Of a stretch of 64,000 bases of DNA, positions 54,254-63,449 are shown one piece after another. The DNA comes from Pseudomonas sp. PSKL.D1 (GTDB taxonomy: Bacteria; Pseudomonadota; Gammaproteobacteria; Pseudomonadales; Pseudomonadaceae): positions 2,094,001 through 2,158,000 of the forward strand of contig NZ_CP118607.1 in NCBI RefSeq assembly GCF_028898945.1, written 5' to 3'. The notes below the pieces were generated by a model. The model worked only from the letters and a program-made list of their open reading frames with translations, was not told where the DNA came from and made no database searches. The position numbers were made by a program, and so were the translations under genes. Each line of letters begins with the position of its first letter. The stretch's first letter is position 1.

Positions 54254-55665
54254 GTCACGCGTAGCTGGCGTTGCGGTTCTGCCTGCTCCACGCGGTTGCG
54301 GCCATGGGCCTTGGCGCGGTAGAGCGCCTGGTCGGCGCGTGCCAGCAATTCGTCCAGGCTGGGCGCCGGTACACCGGCGGCGCAGCCGTCCAGGCCAATG
54401 CTTACCGTGATCTGCAGGCGTGCATCGCTTTGCACGACGTGCAGGTCTTGCACCGCGCGGCGCAAGCGCTCGGCGGTGAACGTGGCGCGCTCCGGTGCCA
54501 GGCCGGGCAGCAGCACCACAAATTCCTCCCCGCCCAGGCGTGCCAGCAGCTCGCCGTCGTGCAACTGGTCTTGCAGCGTACGGGCGAACTGGCGAAGCAC
54601 CTGGTCGCCCACCGCGTGGCCATGGCGGTCGTTGATGGCTTTGAAGTGGTCAATATCCAGCATCATCAGGGTAAGTGGCAGTTCCTGGGTGTGTTGTTGG
54701 CGGCTGTCGAGCAAGGCGTTGGCGCGGCGGGTGAAGGCGCTGCGGGTCAGCACACCGGTCAGGTGGTCGATGGTGGCCTGGTGCGCCAACCGTGCCAGCA
54801 GGCTGCGGTTGGCCTGGCTGACGCAGGCGACCACCAGCGGGCCGAGCACCAGCATGGCAATGCCAAGGCGCGCCGACATCAACGTTGCCACGCCCGTCTC
54901 GCTTTGCGGCACGATGAAATGCATCAGGTTTTGTGCCACGGCAACGATCAGCGTGCTGCCTGCCGTCAGCGTCAGCAGTGATACCAGAAACGGCGAATAG
55001 GTCCAGGCACACCAGAGCAGTGCGGCAATCGGGAAGGCAATTGCACCCGGCCCGCCGAAGAAGATGCTGAAGGCCAGCGAAGCGATCAGTACTAGCAACG
55101 GTGCAAAGCGAATGGCCTGGGTGCTGCTACGTAAGACGGCACGGGTGGAGGGCGCGGTAAGCAGCACCGGCAGCACCAGCACACTGGTCGAAAACTGCTC
55201 GCTGAACCAGGCCAGCCACGTGGCCCGCAGTGATTGTTCGAACCACGGCGCGGCCATCACGCAGGCCAGGCTGGCAGCCACCGCCGCGCCCGCGGCGCAC
55301 GCCGTGAACACGGCAAGTACGCCAAACGGTGTGCGCATGCGCCGATGCACACGGGGCAAACGCGACAGCAACTTCCAGACCGTCACCACCACGCCAAGGT
55401 TGCACAGGTTGAACCACAGTGCAGGTGCCCAGGTGCTGCCGCACGCGAGGTCGGCGGCGACCATCGCCAGCCAGACCAAGGCAAACCCCGTGGGTGTGGC
55501 CTGGCGCGGAAAGCGTAACAACACGCCGGCCAGCACGGCGTTCACCGGCCAGAACAGCGACAACGATTCGATTGGCCGGGCCAGAATGCCGCCCAGCGTC
55601 AGGGCAAGGGTCAGGCCGAACAGGGCCGCGTAGGGCAACAGGCGCGATTGGGCTGCAACAACCAT
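54250..55665 (-). CDS. MASE1-type diguanylate cyclase
   Basis: A 471-residue membrane GGDEF protein. The N-terminal half (to about 290) has eight hydrophobic segments of the MASE1-like sensor type; the C-terminal GGDEF domain carries ARLGGEEFVVLLPG, DIDHFKAINDRHGHAVGDQV and SIGLDGCA, so it should make cyclic di-GMP. No RxxD inhibitory site was seen just upstream of GGEEF. ATG 55665 preferred over TTG 55680. Convergent with the tauE gene. Confidence 0.9.
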   Translation of the reverse strand: MVVAAQSRLLPYAALFGLTLALTLGGILARPIESLSLFWPVNAVLAGVLLRFPRQATPTGFALVWLAMVAADLACGSTWAPALWFNLCNLGVVVTVWKLLSRLPRVHRRMRTPFGVLAVFTACAAGAAVAASLACVMAAPWFEQSLRATWLAWFSEQFSTSVLVLPVLLTAPSTRAVLRSSTQAIRFAPLLVLIASLAFSIFFGGPGAIAFPIAALLWCAWTYSPFLVSLLTLTAGSTLIVAVAQNLMHFIVPQSETGVATLMSARLGIAMLVLGPLVVACVSQANRSLLARLAHQATIDHLTGVLTRSAFTRRANALLDSRQQHTQELPLTLMMLDIDHFKAINDRHGHAVGDQVLRQFARTLQDQLHDGELLARLGGEEFVVLLPGLAPERATFTAERLRRAVQDLHVVQSDARLQITVSIGLDGCAAGVPAPSLDELLARADQALYRAKAHGRNRVEQAEPQRQLRVT

Positions 55666-55803
55666 AGGCTCGACCGGCAAGCGGAGGCGAAATCCAGGAC
55701 AACGGCTGTAGGCACCTGGGGTGATGCGCGTCAGTTTGGATCCACTGGCGGGTTGATGTCAATCTGCTGCGATCTTGCAGGATCACGGCCCCAAAGGGTT
55801 TCG

Positions 55804-57633
55804 CTACAGCCCGTAGAACCACGGCACCATGAGCACTGCCACCGGCATCACCAGTACCGTGAACGGCACGCCAACCTTCACGAAATCGGCAAAACGGTAC
55901 TGCCCAGGCCCAAGCACCAGCGTGTTCACGGGGGACGACACCGGCGTCATGAACGCCGCCGAAGCTGCCAGGGCAACCGTCATGGCAAACGGGTAAGGTG
56001 ACAGGCCCAGCTGAGCTGCCGTGCTCACCGCCACGGGGGCCATCAACACGGCCGTGGCGGTGTTGGAGATGAACAGGCCGATCACCGCCGTCACCATGAA
56101 CAGGCAGGCGAGCATGGCATAGGGCCCGGCCCCCCCGAGCAGCTTGACCAGTGCACCCACCGCCAAGTCGATGCCGCCGGTTTGCTGCAGGGCCAGCGCA
56201 AACGGCAGCATCCCCACGATCAGCACCAGGCTTTGCCAGTGGATGGCCCGGTACGCGCTGTTCATGTCGATGCAGCGCCCGGCGCCCATCAGCAGGCAGC
56301 CGATCAGGGCGGCGATGACGTTGGGGACCGCGCCAGTGACCATCAACCCGACCATCACCGCCAGGCTGATCAATGCATAGGGTGCGCGGGCACGGGCCGG
56401 CGCAACCTGGTCGATCTCGGCCGGCAGGCTCAGTACCAGAAAGTCCCGTGGCTGGGCCTGCAATTGGCGTACGGCCTTCCAGGGGCCGACCACCAGCAAG
56501 GTGTCCCCCAGACGTAGCTTTTCTTCCACCAATTGCTCGTCGATGGCTGCCTGCTCACGGCGCAACCCCACCACGTTGAGGTCGTAGCGGCTGCGAAAGG
56601 CCATTTCCAGGATGCTCTTGCCGATCAGTTGCGAACCCGGCGGCAGCGAAACTTCTGCCATGCCCAACTCCTGGGACTGGTCGATGAAATAGGCGGCCTT
56701 GAAGTGCAGGGGTTCCAGCTGCATGGTCTGGCACAGGCTGCGCAGGTCGTCGCGGTTGGCGAACAGGTCGAGCAGCAGCACATCCCCTTGGTGCAGCACG
56801 GTGCCGGAGTCGGCGGCGATCACCCGGGTGGTGAATTTGTGCTGGCGTTCAATGCCAATCACGTTGGCGCCATGGCGGGTGCGCAGTTCCAGTTCACCCA
56901 GGGTGTGGCCGATCAGTGGTGAATGCGGGCGAATGCGCAGGCGGCGTTCGCGACCATTGAGTTTGTAGTCGAGCACCAGGTCCAGCAGGGTGCGGCGGCT
57001 TTCTACCCGGCCATCCTTGCGCACCTCGCCATTGAGCCAGTGCCGGGTCAGCAGCATGTAACCGATACCCAGCACCAGCACCACCAGGCCGAACGGGGTG
57101 AAACTGAAGAACGCGAAGCCTTGCTCGCCCTGGCGCACCAGTTCGCTGTGCACCACCACGTTGGGCGGGGTGGCCACCAGGCTGAGCATGCCACTGATCA
57201 GGCCGGCGAAACTCAACGGCATCATCAGGCGGCTGGGCGAAATTTGCAGGCGCGCGGCAATGCTCAGCACCACAGGGATGAAAATTGCCACCACCCCGGT
57301 GGAGCTCATCACCGAGCCCAGCCCGGCCACTGAAACCATCAGCAACACCAGCAGGCGCGCCTCACTGTTGCCCGCCCGTTCGCTCATCCACTCACCGATG
57401 CGGTAGGCGATGCCGGTACGCACCAGGCCTTCGCCGATCACGAACAGTGCGGCAATCAGCACCACGTTGGGGTCGCTGAAGCCTGCCAGCGCCTGCTCCA
57501 CGGTAAGGATGCCGGACAGGGGCAGGGCGAGGATCACCAGCAGGGCAACCACGTCCATGCGCGGGCGGTTGATCACGAAGAGGACGACAACGACAGCCAG
57601 CAGGCCGAGAACCCAGAGCAGTTCCTGATTCAT
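55804..57633 (-). CDS. SLC13/DASS-type transporter with RCK (TrkA-C) domains
   Basis: A 609-residue membrane protein: about 5 helices, two central TrkA-C-like cytoplasmic domains ([40 protein letters not shown]), then six more helices with [19 protein letters not shown] and [17 protein letters not shown], the substrate loops of sodium-coupled di-/tricarboxylate or sulfate transporters. ATG 57633 taken; a GTG 21 nt earlier is possible. Confidence 0.85.
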   Translation of the reverse strand: MNQELLWVLGLLAVVVVLFVINRPRMDVVALLVILALPLSGILTVEQALAGFSDPNVVLIAALFVIGEGLVRTGIAYRIGEWMSERAGNSEARLLVLLMVSVAGLGSVMSSTGVVAIFIPVVLSIAARLQISPSRLMMPLSFAGLISGMLSLVATPPNVVVHSELVRQGEQGFAFFSFTPFGLVVLVLGIGYMLLTRHWLNGEVRKDGRVESRRTLLDLVLDYKLNGRERRLRIRPHSPLIGHTLGELELRTRHGANVIGIERQHKFTTRVIAADSGTVLHQGDVLLLDLFANRDDLRSLCQTMQLEPLHFKAAYFIDQSQELGMAEVSLPPGSQLIGKSILEMAFRSRYDLNVVGLRREQAAIDEQLVEEKLRLGDTLLVVGPWKAVRQLQAQPRDFLVLSLPAEIDQVAPARARAPYALISLAVMVGLMVTGAVPNVIAALIGCLLMGAGRCIDMNSAYRAIHWQSLVLIVGMLPFALALQQTGGIDLAVGALVKLLGGAGPYAMLACLFMVTAVIGLFISNTATAVLMAPVAVSTAAQLGLSPYPFAMTVALAASAAFMTPVSSPVNTLVLGPGQYRFADFVKVGVPFTVLVMPVAVLMVPWFYGL

Positions 57634-57744
57634 GGGGGAGGGGTGTTCCTTCACTCAAAGGGCACGAAAGACGGTAGCAGTCAGTGTGGCAGCTTGCCGT
57701 GAAGGCGGTGTTGATGTGTTGCAGGGTTTTGGGCGATGGGTGCA

Positions 57745-57770
57745 AAAGAAAGGGCCGCGAATGCGGCCCT
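57745..57770 (-). terminator. Terminator of the glycine-zipper gene
   Basis: Stem agggccgc / gcggccct with loop gaat and T-rich tract on the minus strand, 15 nt past the stop. Confidence 0.7.
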
Positions 57771-57784
57771 TGGTACGGCGGGGA

Positions 57785-58171
57785 TCAGTGACGGTGACGG
57801 CGATGCTTTTTGCCGTTGTTGTCACCCAGGTGGTTGCCGATGGCACCACCGGCTGCGCCGCCCAGGCCGGCACCGATGGTCGAACCGGTCGAGCCGCCCA
57901 CCTTGCCACCCAGCAGCGAGCCACCAGCCGAACCCAGGCCGCCGCCAATGGCCGCTTCGGTGCGGTTGCCCTTGCGCGCGGCGACTGCGCTGCCTGCCGC
58001 GCCGCCCACGCCGGCACCAATGGCCGCGCCGGTGCTGCCGCCGAGCTGTTGGCCGACAACGTTACCCAGGGCGCCACCCAGGCCACCGCCAAGGGCGGCA
58101 GTACCGTCACCGGCGAAAGCGCCCTGGCACAGCAGCAGGCCAAGGGCGAGGGAAGGCAAAGTCAGACGCAT
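57785..58171 (-). CDS. Glycine-zipper envelope protein
   Basis: A 128-residue secreted protein: signal peptide (cleaved near QGAFA), then repeats with GxxxGxxxG spacing (GGGLGGALGNVVGQQLGGST; GAAIGAGVGGAAGSAVAARK) and a strongly basic His/Arg tail (KKHRRHRH). Resembles glycine-zipper / OmpA-like membrane proteins; function unknown. Confidence 0.75.
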   Translation of the reverse strand: MRLTLPSLALGLLLCQGAFAGDGTAALGGGLGGALGNVVGQQLGGSTGAAIGAGVGGAAGSAVAARKGNRTEAAIGGGLGSAGGSLLGGKVGGSTGSTIGAGLGGAAGGAIGNHLGDNNGKKHRRHRH

Positions 58172-58224
58172 GTTGGAAGCCTCGGAAGAATCATCAGGTT
58201 GAAGAAGTTGGGTGCAAAGACGTC

Positions 58225-58401
58225 TTAGCGGTAATCGCGGTCACGGTAGCGGCGATCATCATCGCGGTCGTACCGATGGTGGTGACGGTGGTCACGGTCG
58301 CCATCACGCCAGCCATCGTCGTCATCGTGGTAACGATGGTGGTGGCAACCGGCAAGGAGCAGGACGGCGGCGATCAGCGTGCAGCCAGCAAGGCGAGTCA
58401 T
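58225..58401 (-). CDS. Tiny His/Asp/Arg-rich lipoprotein
   Basis: A 58-residue lipoprotein: MTRLAGCTLIAAVLLLAGC ends in a perfect lipobox, and the mature chain is almost only H, D, R and Y (HHHRYHDDDD ... HRHHHRYDRD). The charge pattern suggests metal or polyanion binding (inference). Start ATG 58401; a longer frame exists upstream but lacks signal sense. Lies 53 nt after the glycine-zipper gene on the same strand. Confidence 0.7.
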   Translation of the reverse strand: MTRLAGCTLIAAVLLLAGCHHHRYHDDDDGWRDGDRDHRHHHRYDRDDDRRYRDRDYR

Positions 58402-58613
58402 CACGGTATAGGTCCTTGATCTGCAAAGGTTTACAGGGCACTTGCTGAGACTGGGATCGATCCATTTGGTTTCATTGCCGCGCAATATTTTGTGGTGCCG
58501 GTGATGAATGGCTGCTGTTCTGTCCCGCTCGGTCATGGTCTGCAGGCAACGCGGGACCTAGACTCCTGCACAAGCCGCGCTGAAGACGGCCATCTGCCAC
58601 ACGGTGAATCACG

Positions 58614-59765
58614 ATGATCGCCCACACCCCCACGCTGTTCGCCGCCGTTGCCCTGGTTGCGACCATCCTGGCGTTTTGCCTGCTGCTGGTCGGCCAGCGC
58701 AACCGCCGCGATAACCTCTGGCTGACCGGCTGCGGGCTGCTCGCCCATGCATCGGCGTACGTCTGTTACACCCTGTACGGCCATGCGCCGCTTTGGCTCA
58801 GCTATGGCGTGGGTAACAGCTTGTTGTCTTTGGCGCTGGCATTTTACGCCGCCAGCCTTTTCTGGGTGCGCGAGCAAGCGGTGCCGTGGCGGCTGATTTT
58901 CAGTATTCCGCTGCTGTTGCTCGTGGGGCTGTTGCTGCTGCTCGACACGCTGGAGCCGCGTATGTTGCTGGCAACCTTGGTGTTGATGCTGCAGTGTTCG
59001 ATGATCCTGTACTGGGTGAGGCGGCGCAGGGCGTGGGCGGGCAGCGCGCACCTGCTGCTGGTGATCGGGTCGCTCATCAGCCTGGTCGGTTTGGGCATGC
59101 GCGCAGTGGCGGTAATCGGCGGCACGGCGGTGGACATGCGCTACGACACCAGCAACCTCAAACAGAGTGTTTCGGTGGCCATCGGTACCGCCACGGTGAT
59201 GATGTACGCGATTGGCCTGGTGCTGATGGCCAAGGAGCGCAGCGAAACGCGCCTGCAGCATTTGGCGCTGCGCGACGTGCTGACAGGCACCTTCAACCGC
59301 GGGGCGATCCTCGAACGCTTCTCTGCCGAGTTTGACCGTGCCCGGGGCGAGCAGCGCAGTTTGGCGGTGGCCATGATCGACATCGACCATTTCAAGCGCA
59401 TCAACGACCGTTACGGGCACTTGGCGGGTGATGAAGTGCTGTGCCACTGCGTGCGCCAATTGCTCCAGCGCATACGCCAAACCGACAGCCTTGGGCGTTA
59501 TGGCGGTGAAGAGTTTTTGTTGCTGCTGCCAGACACTGATCGGGAGGGGGCACTGCAAGCGTTGCATGGCTTGCGGGAGGCCATTGCCTGCAGCCCCGCG
59601 CACTTTGCCGGTGACGAGATTGCGCTGCGCTTCAGTGTGGGGTTGTGGTGCGGTGTGCCCAGCCCCCAGCACAACCCCACCAGCTTGCTGGCCCAGGCCG
59701 ATGCGGCGCTGTACCAGGCCAAGGCGGCCGGGCGCAATACCGTGCAGATGGCGGCGCTGTGCTAG
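58614..59765 (+). CDS. Membrane diguanylate cyclase
   Basis: A 383-residue GGDEF protein: six to seven N-terminal TM segments (to about 195), then a GGDEF domain with DIDHFKRINDRYGHLAGDEV and GRYGGEEFLLLLPD, so catalytically competent. A short gap precedes the lipoprotein gene. Confidence 0.9.
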   Translation: MIAHTPTLFAAVALVATILAFCLLLVGQRNRRDNLWLTGCGLLAHASAYVCYTLYGHAPLWLSYGVGNSLLSLALAFYAASLFWVREQAVPWRLIFSIPLLLLVGLLLLLDTLEPRMLLATLVLMLQCSMILYWVRRRRAWAGSAHLLLVIGSLISLVGLGMRAVAVIGGTAVDMRYDTSNLKQSVSVAIGTATVMMYAIGLVLMAKERSETRLQHLALRDVLTGTFNRGAILERFSAEFDRARGEQRSLAVAMIDIDHFKRINDRYGHLAGDEVLCHCVRQLLQRIRQTDSLGRYGGEEFLLLLPDTDREGALQALHGLREAIACSPAHFAGDEIALRFSVGLWCGVPSPQHNPTSLLAQADAALYQAKAAGRNTVQMAALC

Positions 59766-59797
59766 AGTCGCCTTCTTTTTTGCCTTGGGGATGGAAC

Positions 59798-60148
59798 ATG
59801 CGAGCAATTGCTCCGATGGTTGCGGCTTTGGTGTTGGTAGGGTGCGCTTCGGCGGCCATGGACGCGGCGCGCAGCGGCAAGCCAGCGGCACAACTCGATT
59901 CACGCAAGGCACCGGAGCTGGTGGCGCAGTGCATCCAGTTCAGCTGGCAGAAAGAAGACAGCTTCGGTGTGGACGCCAGTGGCTACATGGAACCGCGCAA
60001 GCAGGGTGGCTTCACGGTGTACACGCGTGAGGCAGAATCGTTTGTGGATGTGTATCCGCAGGCAGGTGGCACGCGCGTTGACTACTATGCGCAGAAGAAC
60101 GACAGCATGGCCTTGCAACGCCGGGCGGCTGCGGCGACCTGTTTGTAA
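59798..60148 (+). CDS. Small lipoprotein
   Basis: A 116-residue lipoprotein: signal MRAIAPMVAALVLVGCAS with lipobox LVGC; mature part includes LVAQCIQFSWQKEDSFGVDA. No family recognised; likely periplasmic, membrane-anchored. Confidence 0.75.
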   Translation: MRAIAPMVAALVLVGCASAAMDAARSGKPAAQLDSRKAPELVAQCIQFSWQKEDSFGVDASGYMEPRKQGGFTVYTREAESFVDVYPQAGGTRVDYYAQKNDSMALQRRAAAATCL

Positions 60149-60200
60149 CGCCAGCCCACGGCGGGGCCCACAACCCCATACAACATCAAGGATGAACCCG

Positions 60201-61022
60201 ATGAGCCAGTCCCACCAGCTGAACCGCGCCAGTTGGGATGAACGTGCGCCGTTGCATGCCGCATCGGTGGATTATGAAGTCGAACGTCTGGTCAGCGAGC
60301 GGAGCCACCTTTCGGAGACCGTGCGCTTCGACCTGCCATTGCTGGGCGACATCAACGGCCTGCGCACCGCCCACCTGCAATGCCACATCGGCACCGATAC
60401 GCTGTCGCTGGCACGGCTGGGTGCCCACGTTTGTGGCCTGGATTATTCGGCTGCATCTCTCGCCGAAGCGCGGCGCCTGGCTGCGCGGTGCGACACGCCC
60501 ATCGACTACGTGGAGGCGGATGTCTACCAGGCTGACCAGGCCTTGCCGGCAGGGCACTTCGACCTTGTATACACCGGTATCGGCGCGCTCTGCTGGCTCC
60601 CGCGCATCGAACCATGGGCCCGTGCCGTGGCGGCGCTGCTCAAGCCGGGCGGGCGCCTGTTCCTGCGCGATGGGCACCCGATGCTGATGGCGGTGAACGA
60701 GGACCATCAGGACCGCCTGCAACTGGAGTACCCCTACTTCGAGCACGAGGCGCCGACGGTGTGGCACACCGACCAGACCTACGTCGAAACCGACCAGCGC
60801 CTGACCCAGACCGAAACCCACGAATGGAACCACGGCCTGGGTGAAGTCATCACCGCTTTGCTCGCCCACGGCCTGCAGATAACGGCGCTGGTCGAGCACC
60901 AGAGCCTGCCGTGGGAGGCGCTGCCGGGGCAGATGGTCAAGGGCGGCGATGGCGAATGGCGCTTGCGCCACCAGCCCGAGCGCCTGCCGCTGAGCTACAC
61001 CTTGCAGGCCATCAAAGCCTGA
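60201..61022 (+). CDS. Class I SAM-dependent methyltransferase
   Basis: A 273-residue methyltransferase: motif I HLQCHIGTDTLSLARLGAHV ... GLDYSAASL, motif II/III GHFDLVYTGIGALCWL, KPGGRLFLRDG. Substrate unknown. ATG 60201 preferred; ATG 60192 lies on top of the aagga RBS. Convergent with the SDR. Confidence 0.9.
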   Translation: MSQSHQLNRASWDERAPLHAASVDYEVERLVSERSHLSETVRFDLPLLGDINGLRTAHLQCHIGTDTLSLARLGAHVCGLDYSAASLAEARRLAARCDTPIDYVEADVYQADQALPAGHFDLVYTGIGALCWLPRIEPWARAVAALLKPGGRLFLRDGHPMLMAVNEDHQDRLQLEYPYFEHEAPTVWHTDQTYVETDQRLTQTETHEWNHGLGEVITALLAHGLQITALVEHQSLPWEALPGQMVKGGDGEWRLRHQPERLPLSYTLQAIKA

Positions 61023-61790
61023 TCAGGACAGGTAACCCCCGTCCACGTTCAGCGCAGTGCCAGTGGTATAGCTGGACGCATCGCTGGCCAGGTACAGCAC
61101 GGCGCCGGCCATTTCCTTGGGGTCGGCCACGCGCTTGAGCGGGATCACCTGCAGCGCCGCCTTGAGGATGGCTTCGTTCTTGACCAGGGCCGAGGCGAAC
61201 TTGGTGTCGGTCAGGCCCGGCAGCAGGGCGTTGCAGCGGATGCCGAACTGCGCGCACTCTTTGGCGAACACTTTGGTCATGTTGATCACCGCCGCCTTGG
61301 TCACCGAATAGATGCCCTGGAAGTGGCCAGGCGACACGCCGTTGATCGATGCCACGTTGATGATGCTGCCGCTGCCGTTTTCGCGCATCAGCTTGCCGGC
61401 TTCCACCGACATGAAGAAGTAGCCGCGGATGTTCACGTCCACGGTTTTCTGGAATGCGCTGGGGTCGGTGTCCAGCACGTTGCAGAACTGCGGGTTGGTG
61501 GCGGCGTTGTTGACCAGGATGTCCAGGCGCCCGAACTGCTCACGGATGCCGGCAAATACCTGCTGAATCTGCTCCAGTTCACCGATGTGGCACGCCACCG
61601 CAGTGGCCTTGCCGCCCGCCGCGATGATGGCATCGGCTACATGCTGGCACCCTTCGAGCTTGCGGCTGGAAACAATCACATGCGCGCCTTGCTGGGCAAG
61701 CAGGTGGGCGATGGCTTCGCCGATTCCGCGGCTGGCACCGGAGACGAAGGCGATTTTGCCGTCGAGGTCGAACAGGTGGGTCTTGGACAT
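61023..61790 (-). CDS. Short-chain dehydrogenase/reductase
   Basis: A 255-residue SDR: SGASRGIG, NNAA, INVASING serine and YSVTKAA pair, C-terminal LNVDGGYLS. Adjacent to an APH-type kinase and SCP2 gene as in conserved pseudomonad groups tied to acyl-CoA metabolism. Start ATG 61790. Confidence 0.92.
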   Translation of the reverse strand: MSKTHLFDLDGKIAFVSGASRGIGEAIAHLLAQQGAHVIVSSRKLEGCQHVADAIIAAGGKATAVACHIGELEQIQQVFAGIREQFGRLDILVNNAATNPQFCNVLDTDPSAFQKTVDVNIRGYFFMSVEAGKLMRENGSGSIINVASINGVSPGHFQGIYSVTKAAVINMTKVFAKECAQFGIRCNALLPGLTDTKFASALVKNEAILKAALQVIPLKRVADPKEMAGAVLYLASDASSYTTGTALNVDGGYLS

Positions 61791-61813
61791 GCTGTTTTCC
61801 TTGTTGTCTGCCG

Positions 61814-62881
61814 TCAGAGCGTGGACTTGGCGATAACCTGCAGGCTCATCTGCTCCAGCAGCCGGTTCATGTGGATGAACTGGGCGAAGCGTTTGTCCTG
61901 GGTCTGGCCGTGGTAGTAGCGGTAGTAGATTTGCTGGACGATGCCGGCCAGGCGGAACAGGCCATAGCAATAGTAGTAATCGAAGTTGTCGAGCGTGATG
62001 CCGGCCCGCTCGGCGTAGTAATCGACGAACTGGCGCCGGGTAAGCATGCCCGGGGCGTTGCTGGGCTGGCGGCGCATCAGTTGCACCGGCGCCGGGTCGC
62101 TGGCTTCGATCCAGTACGCCAGGCTGTTGCCCAGGTCCATCAGCGGGTCGCCGAGGGTGGCCATTTCCCAGTCCAGCACGCCGATGATGCGCATGGGGTT
62201 GTCGGCGTCGAGGATAACGTTGTCGAAGCGGTAGTCGTTGTGCACGATGCCCGGGCGTGGATGGTCAGCGGGCATCTTCTCGCGCAACCAGCTGATGACC
62301 TGCTCCCAGCGGGGCGCATCGGGCGTCAGAGCCTTTTCGTAACGGCTGGTCCAGCCTTCGATCTGGCGCTGCACATAGCCTTCCGGCTTGCCCAGGTCAG
62401 CCAGGCCGCAGGCGGTGTAGTCCACCTGGTGCAGTTCGACCAGGCGATCGATAAAGCTTTTGCACAGGGCCTCGGTGCGCGTGGCGTCCAGGTTCAGTTC
62501 GGCAGGAATGTCCGAGCGCAGGATTACGCCCTTGACCCGTTCCATCACGTAGAACTCGCCGCCAATCAGCGATTCATCGGTGCAGTGCACGTAAGCCTTG
62601 GGGCAGAAGGGGAAGCCGCTGTTCAACTGGTTGAGAATGCGAAACTCGCGGCCCATGTCGTGGGCCGATTTGGCTTTGTGGCCAAAGGGTGGGCGGCGCA
62701 GCACGAACTCGCGGCCCGGGTAGGCGACCAGGTAGGTGAGGTTGGAGGCGCCCCCCGGAAACTGGCTGACAACCGGCATACCCTCAAGCCCGGGGATATG
62801 GTCTTTCAGGTAAGGGTCGATGACGGCCGCATCAAGTTCTTCGCCTGGGCGTACCTGGGTGGACTGGTCGGTGATCGTCAT
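61814..62881 (-). CDS. APH-fold phosphotransferase-family protein
   Basis: A 355-residue aminoglycoside-phosphotransferase-fold protein: FPGGASNLTYLVAYPGREFV, KSAHDMGREFRI, catalytic loop IVHNDYRFDNVILD and LDWEMATLGDPLMDL. This group is often linked to ACAD10/11-type acyl-CoA dehydrogenases. Start ATG 62881. 23 nt before the SDR. Confidence 0.88.
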   Translation of the reverse strand: MTITDQSTQVRPGEELDAAVIDPYLKDHIPGLEGMPVVSQFPGGASNLTYLVAYPGREFVLRRPPFGHKAKSAHDMGREFRILNQLNSGFPFCPKAYVHCTDESLIGGEFYVMERVKGVILRSDIPAELNLDATRTEALCKSFIDRLVELHQVDYTACGLADLGKPEGYVQRQIEGWTSRYEKALTPDAPRWEQVISWLREKMPADHPRPGIVHNDYRFDNVILDADNPMRIIGVLDWEMATLGDPLMDLGNSLAYWIEASDPAPVQLMRRQPSNAPGMLTRRQFVDYYAERAGITLDNFDYYYCYGLFRLAGIVQQIYYRYYHGQTQDKRFAQFIHMNRLLEQMSLQVIAKSTL

Positions 62882-63017
62882 GCGTTTTCCTTATTATTGA
62901 TCGCAAGGATTATTGGCTAATCTAATGGGCGCGCAGCGTTGGAACAAGCGTGCCAGTGGCCAAATAGGTGCGGGTGTTGCCGGCCGATCAACTGGCTTGA
63001 TAGCGCGATTGGCAGGC

Positions 63018-63052
63018 AAAAAAAAACCGAAGCCCCTTGAGGCTTCGGTTTT
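63018..63052 (-). terminator. Intrinsic terminator after the SCP2 gene
   Basis: Stem aaaaccgaagcc / ggcttcggtttt with a T-run on the minus strand; marks the SCP2 transcript end and separates it from the APH gene. Confidence 0.85.
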
Positions 63053-63076
63053 GCTATCGCGCGGTGTACCCGGCAC

Positions 63077-63394
63077 TCAGGACGGGAACAGCTCGCTCAG
63101 TTTCATCGACAGCATCATGTCGCCTTCAACGCGCAGCTTGCCGCCCATGAAGGCCTGCATGCCGTCGGTTTCACCGCTGACGATGCCCTTGAGGGTTTCG
63201 CTGTCCATGACCAGGGTGCAGTTGGCATCCGGGTTTTCGCCTTCCTGCAGGTCGCAGGTGCCATCCTTGACGATCAGGGCGTATTGCTTGTCTTCGTCAG
63301 TAATGTTGAAACCGAACACCAGGTCCAGGCCGGCGGCAGCGGACGGGTTGAACTTCTCTTGCATCTTTTTAACGGCATCAGCTACGGAGGTCAT
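63077..63394 (-). CDS. SCP2 sterol-carrier-domain protein
   Basis: A 105-residue single SCP2 domain (LVFGFNITDEDKQYALIVKD; LVMDSETLKGIVSGETDGMQ; AFMGGKLRVEGDMMLSMKLS). Binds fatty acyl or similar lipids. 55 nt after the phosphatase gene, same strand. Confidence 0.93.
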   Translation of the reverse strand: MTSVADAVKKMQEKFNPSAAAGLDLVFGFNITDEDKQYALIVKDGTCDLQEGENPDANCTLVMDSETLKGIVSGETDGMQAFMGGKLRVEGDMMLSMKLSELFPS

Positions 63395-63449
63395 GGCGCA
63401 TTCCTTATTGAGTGATTTCGCGTCCCCGCAGGGACCAAACAGGCCGGGC

